Assembly: GCF_013377275.1 (NCBI RefSeq)
Contig: NZ_CP016615.1
Coordinates: 1,684,830 to 1,748,829, forward strand
DNA length: 64,000 nucleotides
Direction: 5' to 3'
Origin: Vespertiliibacter pulmonis
GTDB taxonomy: Bacteria > Pseudomonadota > Gammaproteobacteria > Enterobacterales > Pasteurellaceae
The position numbers were made by a program, and so were the translations under genes. Shown piece by piece: positions 60,224 through 64,000 of this stretch. The notes under the pieces were generated by a model. It was not told the DNA's origin. It did not search any database and was given only the letters and a program-made list of their open reading frames with translations. Position 1 is the first letter of the stretch. Each line of letters opens with the position of its first letter.

Positions 60224-61929
60224 TATTGTGCCTCCTCTCGTTCAATTTTACGTTTAATTTTTGATAAATTTACCTGGCCAAAAGGGCTAATTTCGACATT
60301 TTGTAGATTCGGGTTTGCTATCAATATTCGTCTTGCATTCACAAGCGGTAAGATCGGCAATTCATTTTGTAAAAATTGTTGCACCTGATGATAACGTTCC
60401 TTTTTTTCAGTCCAATTATCGCTAAGTTGAGCTTGCTTTAATAAAGCATCAAATTGTGGATTGCACCAATTTGATAAATTAGTTACTGATTTCTGCACTT
60501 CACAGCTTAAAATTGGAAATAAAAAGCTATCTAAATCATCATTATTTGCTAGCCACCCGCCTAAAATAAGATCGTAATCTGCCTGATTTTTTTCTAATTG
60601 TTGAACTAAATAAGCTCGGCTTACTTGCCGAACATTAAGTTCAATGCCCACTTTAGCGAGATCTGAGCGAATTAACTCTGCCATTTTTAACGGATGGGGA
60701 TTATAAGCACGTTCTTCATCAACTACCCAAAGATTCAAGCGGTTAGATCCAGCTAATATTTTGCGTATTTCTACCTGATTAAGGGAAGTTGGTTGGTAAA
60801 TATAACCGTTTGGATTTGTTTCAAGTAATAACGCCTGAGGTAATACATTTTGTGCTACATCAGCTATACGATAAAACAACAATTGAGCAAGTCGTTCACG
60901 ATTAATACTGCGAGCAATATATTGCCGTAGGGTTAAATTTTGCATTTGAGTGCGTTGGAAATTAAAGGCTAAAAATGCCAAATTTGCCCCTACATTTTCG
61001 TGAAGAATTGAAGATAATTTAGGTAGTATTGAGAGTTGGCTTGGTTCAGGAAAAGCACTAATATCACATTCACCATTTAAGAATTTAGCCATTCTACCTG
61101 TAGCCGATGTTGAAAAATCAATGATCATATTCGCTATTAGCGCTTTTTCTCCCCAATAATTTGAATTAGGAATCAAGCGGATATAATCATTTTGAATATA
61201 ACTTTCTACTTGGTAAGGCCCTGTCCCAACAGGCAAGCGGTCAATTTGCAACAAATTTTCATCAGCATTAAGTTGTAATGCATATTCTTTAGACAAAATA
61301 ACCGCATATTGGCTTGCCAGGTGTTCTAATAATGTAGGATAAGGGGCATTTAAAGTGATTTCTACTCGATAAGGATCTAAAGCCACTATGTTTTCAATCC
61401 TATTTTTCAAGCGAGTACTATCAAAAAAAGGAAAATGTGTACCATCTGCAACTGCTTGATTTATTTGGTAACGTTCAATACTTTCCTGCTCTGTTGGCGT
61501 TAATTCTGCCAACTCTAAGCGACTTCCCATCATACGCCGTAAAGAAAAAACAACATCATCTGCATTTAATTTCCGTGTTGGCGTAAACCAAGGGGTATGC
61601 TGAAAAGATACATTTTTTCGTAAATAAAAAATAACATTCAATCCATCAGCACTAATTTCAAATCGCTCTGCTAATGCAGGTTGTAATTTATGATGAATTG
61701 GATCAAATTTCACTAGCTTATCGTAGATCTGCTCTGTAACAACATTCATATTACTGCCCGCTTCTGCACGTTGTGGATTAAGTGAAAAATCTGCACTACT
61801 TGTACAATAAACAAGGCTATTATTATGTAATTCAATGGGGATTTTAGGAGCAGAATACGCTATGGAGCTACTTCCGAAAAACCCCAACACTCCCACAAAA
61901 ATAGTGGCATATAAAGCAAAAATATTCAT
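60223..61929 (-). CDS. sapA: Peptide/heme-binding periplasmic protein SapA
   Basis: A 568-residue periplasmic substrate-binding protein of SBP family 5. The signal peptide ends ...SIAYS-APKIP (about residue 27). The body shows the NVVTEQIYDKLVKFDP and LAERFEISADGLNVIFYLRKNVSF segments (split at ISADGL). In nontypeable H. influenzae SapA binds heme and host antimicrobial peptides and gives resistance to them. Length is close to H. influenzae SapA. Its ATG overlaps the tyrR stop by 4 nt (ATGA), so expression follows tyrR. An uptake word lies within (60341-60349). Confidence 0.95.
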   Translation of the reverse strand: MNIFALYATIFVGVLGFFGSSSIAYSAPKIPIELHNNSLVYCTSSADFSLNPQRAEAGSNMNVVTEQIYDKLVKFDPIHHKLQPALAERFEISADGLNVIFYLRKNVSFQHTPWFTPTRKLNADDVVFSLRRMMGSRLELAELTPTEQESIERYQINQAVADGTHFPFFDSTRLKNRIENIVALDPYRVEITLNAPYPTLLEHLASQYAVILSKEYALQLNADENLLQIDRLPVGTGPYQVESYIQNDYIRLIPNSNYWGEKALIANMIIDFSTSATGRMAKFLNGECDISAFPEPSQLSILPKLSSILHENVGANLAFLAFNFQRTQMQNLTLRQYIARSINRERLAQLLFYRIADVAQNVLPQALLLETNPNGYIYQPTSLNQVEIRKILAGSNRLNLWVVDEERAYNPHPLKMAELIRSDLAKVGIELNVRQVSRAYLVQQLEKNQADYDLILGGWLANNDDLDSFLFPILSCEVQKSVTNLSNWCNPQFDALLKQAQLSDNWTEKKERYHQVQQFLQNELPILPLVNARRILIANPNLQNVEISPFGQVNLSKIKRKIEREEAQ

Positions 61930-63530
61930 TTATTAATTCCGTGTTGGCGAAGTTTATTGGCAATAGCCGTATGAGAAACACCTAATCGTTGTGCTAATTT
62001 ACGGGTACTTGGGTATTCCGCATAAAATTTTCTAAGGAGTGAGGCTTCAAAATTATTGACTAATTCTTCAAGGCTAGCTTGTTCCAAAGCTGTTGTAGTT
62101 GGCAGATCAATAACCATTTCATCAGGTAATTCTAAATTATCTATTCGTAATGGATTTGCTCCCAATATACAGCCTCGATAAAGGGCATTATGAAGCTCTC
62201 GTAGATTTCCTGCCCAATAGTAACCCTGTAAATGGCGGATAAATTGCTCATCATATTCGGGTTTTTGTATACCTAGTTGTAAACTGATTTGTGCTACAAA
62301 ATGAGCAACTAATAAGGGAAAATCACCTTGGCGTTCTCGTAAAGGTGGTAAATTTAATATCAGGACATTTAAACGATGATAAAGATCTTCTCGTATTTTC
62401 CCTTCTGCCACTAATTGTGATAATGGCTTTTGGCTGGTACAAATCACTCGTACGTCAACTTGAATTTCTCGATCCTCACCTACTCGGCGAAATATACCAC
62501 CATTTAAAAAGCGCAGTAATTTGCCTTGCATTTCTAGCGATAATTCGGCTACGTTATCTAGTAATACCGTACCACCATTGGCATATTCAAAAAAACCCAT
62601 ACTCTCTTTTTCAGGGCTATGGTAGCCAAACATTTCACTTTCAGCATCATTTTCAGGTAATCCTGCACAATTTACTGCTACAAATTTTTGGTTACGGCGA
62701 AAACTAAATTGATGACAAGCTTGAGCAAAAAGATCTTTCCCCGTTCCCGTTTCACCTTGAATTAACAATGGCGCTTTTAACATTGCAAATTTTTTCGCTT
62801 GTTCAACTGCTGTTTTCATTTTAGGGCTTTTTGCAATGATACTATCAAAATCGCTATTTTGATTTGCCATAAATTGATGTAAATCGAGTTGCATAGCTTG
62901 TTGCGATTGTAAAGCAACCACATAGCCTAATGGTATATTCTGCGATGTTTCCCACATTTCGATCGGTAATAGATCAATTCGCCACACCTGATTATTAAAT
63001 GCAATAGGGTGAGAAATTGGCTGAATAGTATTATTTTTCGCTAAGGTTGCTTGAGCAAGAAAAGCCGAATACCATTTGGTCTTATTGAGATTAACTAAAA
63101 TCTCATTAAGCGGAATCCCCACTAAAGAGTGAAATTGTGCTTGCTTACGTTTTGGTAAACTACTCTTATAGCTTGGCAAAAGTAGATTTAGTGCTTGTTT
63201 ATTTGCAAATTCGATATTCCCTTCCAAATCAAGGGAAAGAACAGGGTTTGGCAACGCTTCCAACACTGCTTGTAATTCAAGGTTTTTACGTTCTTGTGGT
63301 AAATGGTAAACACTTTGGACTTTTGTTACCCCATCAATTTTACGAATTATTTTCTGTAAATCTGTTTGAATATTGGGAGCAACATTCTCTGTTCTTAGAT
63401 AAATAATACCTTTATCATCAGGTAATTTTTGTAGTTCTATACCTTCTAAATTGATCGCTTTTTGCACCAACAATTCTAAAATATCTTCGGCAACCCCGAC
63501 TCGTTCTACACAATCTATCGCTAATCTCAT
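61926..63530 (-). CDS. tyrR: Transcriptional regulator TyrR
   Basis: A 534-residue regulator of aromatic amino-acid genes, full length like E. coli TyrR (513). Domains are an N-terminal ACT-like part (about 1-75, MRLAIDCVERVGVAEDILELL), a PAS domain (about 80-200), an AAA+ domain (about 228-445) and a Fis-type HTH with STRKLAQRLGVSHTAIANKL. Walker A is intact (GETGTGKD, 259-266). In the Walker B segment TVLLDN (321-326) the usual Glu after the Asp is Asn326, whereas E. coli has LLDE. Its stop overlaps the sapA start, and a TyrR-box-like operator covers its promoter. Confidence 0.94.
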   Translation of the reverse strand: MRLAIDCVERVGVAEDILELLVQKAINLEGIELQKLPDDKGIIYLRTENVAPNIQTDLQKIIRKIDGVTKVQSVYHLPQERKNLELQAVLEALPNPVLSLDLEGNIEFANKQALNLLLPSYKSSLPKRKQAQFHSLVGIPLNEILVNLNKTKWYSAFLAQATLAKNNTIQPISHPIAFNNQVWRIDLLPIEMWETSQNIPLGYVVALQSQQAMQLDLHQFMANQNSDFDSIIAKSPKMKTAVEQAKKFAMLKAPLLIQGETGTGKDLFAQACHQFSFRRNQKFVAVNCAGLPENDAESEMFGYHSPEKESMGFFEYANGGTVLLDNVAELSLEMQGKLLRFLNGGIFRRVGEDREIQVDVRVICTSQKPLSQLVAEGKIREDLYHRLNVLILNLPPLRERQGDFPLLVAHFVAQISLQLGIQKPEYDEQFIRHLQGYYWAGNLRELHNALYRGCILGANPLRIDNLELPDEMVIDLPTTTALEQASLEELVNNFEASLLRKFYAEYPSTRKLAQRLGVSHTAIANKLRQHGINK

Positions 63531-63582
63531 TGTATTATCTCTATCTAATTTTAAACGGAACAGACCACTTATTTAAACAAGA

Positions 63583-63611
63583 ATAATACTCCTATTGTTT
63601 AAATTTGGAAA
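63583..63611 (-). promoter_or_regulatory. Putative tyrR-sapABCD promoter
   Basis: On the - strand TTTCCA (63611-63606) and TATTAT (63588-63583) with a 17-bp spacer; the tyrR ATG follows about 52 nt downstream of the -10. The ribosome-binding site is weak (GAGATA). Confidence 0.6.
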
Positions 63612-63623
63612 CTTTTGTTTACA
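63606..63623. promoter_or_regulatory. TyrR-box-like operator
   Basis: On the + strand TGGAAA-CTTTTG-TTTACA; on the - strand TGTAAA-CAAAAG-TTTCCA. The E. coli TYR box consensus is TGTAAA-N6-TTTACA with an invariant G-N14-C; here only one of the 12 palindromic positions deviates and G63607 and C63622 keep the invariant spacing. One half-site coincides with the tyrR -35 hexamer, the position of a repressor site. Confidence 0.65.
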
Positions 63624-63639
63624 TTAAAGAGGAGAAATT

Positions 63640-63735
63640 ATGGCAATTACCTTACTTTTTAAGCAAAAAATAAGCGGTCCGTTTTTCTCAAAATATGTAA
63701 AATTTGAAAAAACGGACCGCTTATCGTTAAGCTAA
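63640..63735 (+). CDS. Possible 31-residue leader-like or small protein
   Basis: An ORF of 31 codons starts with ATG 8 nt after AAAGAGGAG (63627-63634), about the strongest ribosome-binding site in the window. The peptide is basic (MAITLLFKQKISGPFF, then SKYVKFEKTDRLSLS). It lies across the operator from tyrR, on the opposite strand, and reads through the palindromic infB terminator, so ISGP and TDRL come from the two uptake-word arms. No plus-strand promoter is convincing. It may be a real small protein or a chance ORF; I do not recognise a family. Confidence 0.35.
   Translation: MAITLLFKQKISGPFFSKYVKFEKTDRLSLS
63671..63723 (-). terminator. Intrinsic terminator of infB with uptake-word arms
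   Basis: TAAGCGGTCCGTTTTT (63671-63686, approximately) pairs over about 15 bp with AAAAACGGACCGCTTA (63708-63723). On the - strand TTATTTTTTGC follows, 26 nt after the infB stop. Confidence 0.85.
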
Positions 63736-63749
63736 TTATTTAAAAAGAA

Positions 63750-64000
63750 TTAGATTGTTCTTTTTACTTCAATAATTTCAAAGACTTCAATTTGATCGCC
63801 AACTTTTACATCATTGTAGTTTTTCACACCGATACCACACTCCATACCATTACGCACTTCACCTACGTCATCTTTAAAACGGCGTAATGATTCAAGTTCA
63901 CCTTCAAATATTACGACATTATCACGCAAGACACGGATTGGGTTATTACGTTTTACAATCCCTTCCGTTACCATACAACCTGCAATTGCACCAAATTTCG
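63750..64000 (-). CDS. infB: Translation initiation factor IF-2, C-terminal end (partial)
   Basis: The last 83 codons of IF-2; the frame stays open to the window edge ([13 protein letters not shown]...), so the start lies outside. The fragment is the end of domain C2, which binds fMet-tRNA. Diagnostic motifs are [35 protein letters not shown] and the closing [14 protein letters not shown]. The uptake-word terminator follows. IF-2 acts on the initiator tRNA whose gene is also in this window, but about 17 kb away. Confidence 0.97.
   Translation of the reverse strand, partial: KFGAIAGCMVTEGIVKRNNPIRVLRDNVVIFEGELESLRRFKDDVGEVRNGMECGIGVKNYNDVKVGDQIEVFEIIEVKRTI

Overview
The window is compact, AT-rich chromosomal DNA of a gamma-proteobacterium of the family Pasteurellaceae. 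The gene content fits this (csrA-galU, cmk-rpsA-ihfB-lapA-lapB-yciH, ackA-pta, ftsB-ispD-ispF, trpR-mtgA, sap genes), and so does the dense scatter of the DNA-uptake word ACAAGCGGT. By eye I find at least 22 exact copies, about 11 per strand, and no exact copy of the Haemophilus influenzae word AAGTGCGGT. That is the Actinobacillus pleuropneumoniae/Mannheimia type of uptake signal. The species cannot be named from the sequence alone. I see no rRNA, CRISPR array, insertion sequence, prophage or integron; one tRNA (initiator tRNA-fMet) is present.

Layout. 1-5.5 kb (+): end of alaS, csrA, phosphomannomutase, galU, degS, a DUF535 (VirK/YbjX) gene, cmk. 5.6-9.5 kb (+): rpsA with a conserved-looking leader, ihfB, lapA-lapB, yciH; then bioD (-). 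10.5-16.1 kb (+): rnd, queF, ackA, pta. 16.2-22.2 kb (-): pyruvate dehydrogenase aceE-aceF-lpdA. 22.7-32.3 kb (-): trpR-mtgA-rimK-mukF-tehA-mukE-mukB, with tehA lodged inside the muk condensin operon. 32.4-33.9 kb: lolA, a 41-residue lipoprotein gene and a YceB-like periplasmic gene. 34-39.5 kb (-): citrate synthase, aconitase B and isocitrate dehydrogenase. 39.7-44.3 kb (-): polA and pckA. 44.5-47.6 kb: ftsB-ispD-ispF, a small GNAT gene, tRNA-fMet and mltA. 47.7-52.2 kb (-): L-lactate permease with lutABC. 52.4-57.1 kb: folA, a TSUP transporter, nth, topA. 57.3-63.5 kb (-): tyrR-sapABCD. The window ends in infB.

Metabolic theme. The central part reads as a carbon-flow district: L-lactate uptake and oxidation (lldP-lutABC), pyruvate to acetyl-CoA (aceEF-lpdA), acetyl-CoA to acetate (pta-ackA), acetyl-CoA into the oxidative TCA branch (gltA-acnB-icd), and oxaloacetate/PEP exchange (pckA).

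The most interesting signal is at the right end. Upstream of tyrR there is a near-perfect TyrR operator (TGTAAA-N6-TTTCCA), and its second half is exactly the -35 hexamer of a credible promoter (17-bp spacer, TATTAT -10). tyrR overlaps sapA by 4 nt and the sap genes follow in tight coupling, so the Sap transporter would come under an aromatic-amino-acid-responsive autoregulatory circuit. This TyrR has Asn where the Walker B glutamate should be, sapF is absent from the locus, and a 31-codon ORF with a very strong ribosome-binding site starts just across the operator. Uptake words also recur as inverted pairs at gene ends, often forming the terminator stem.
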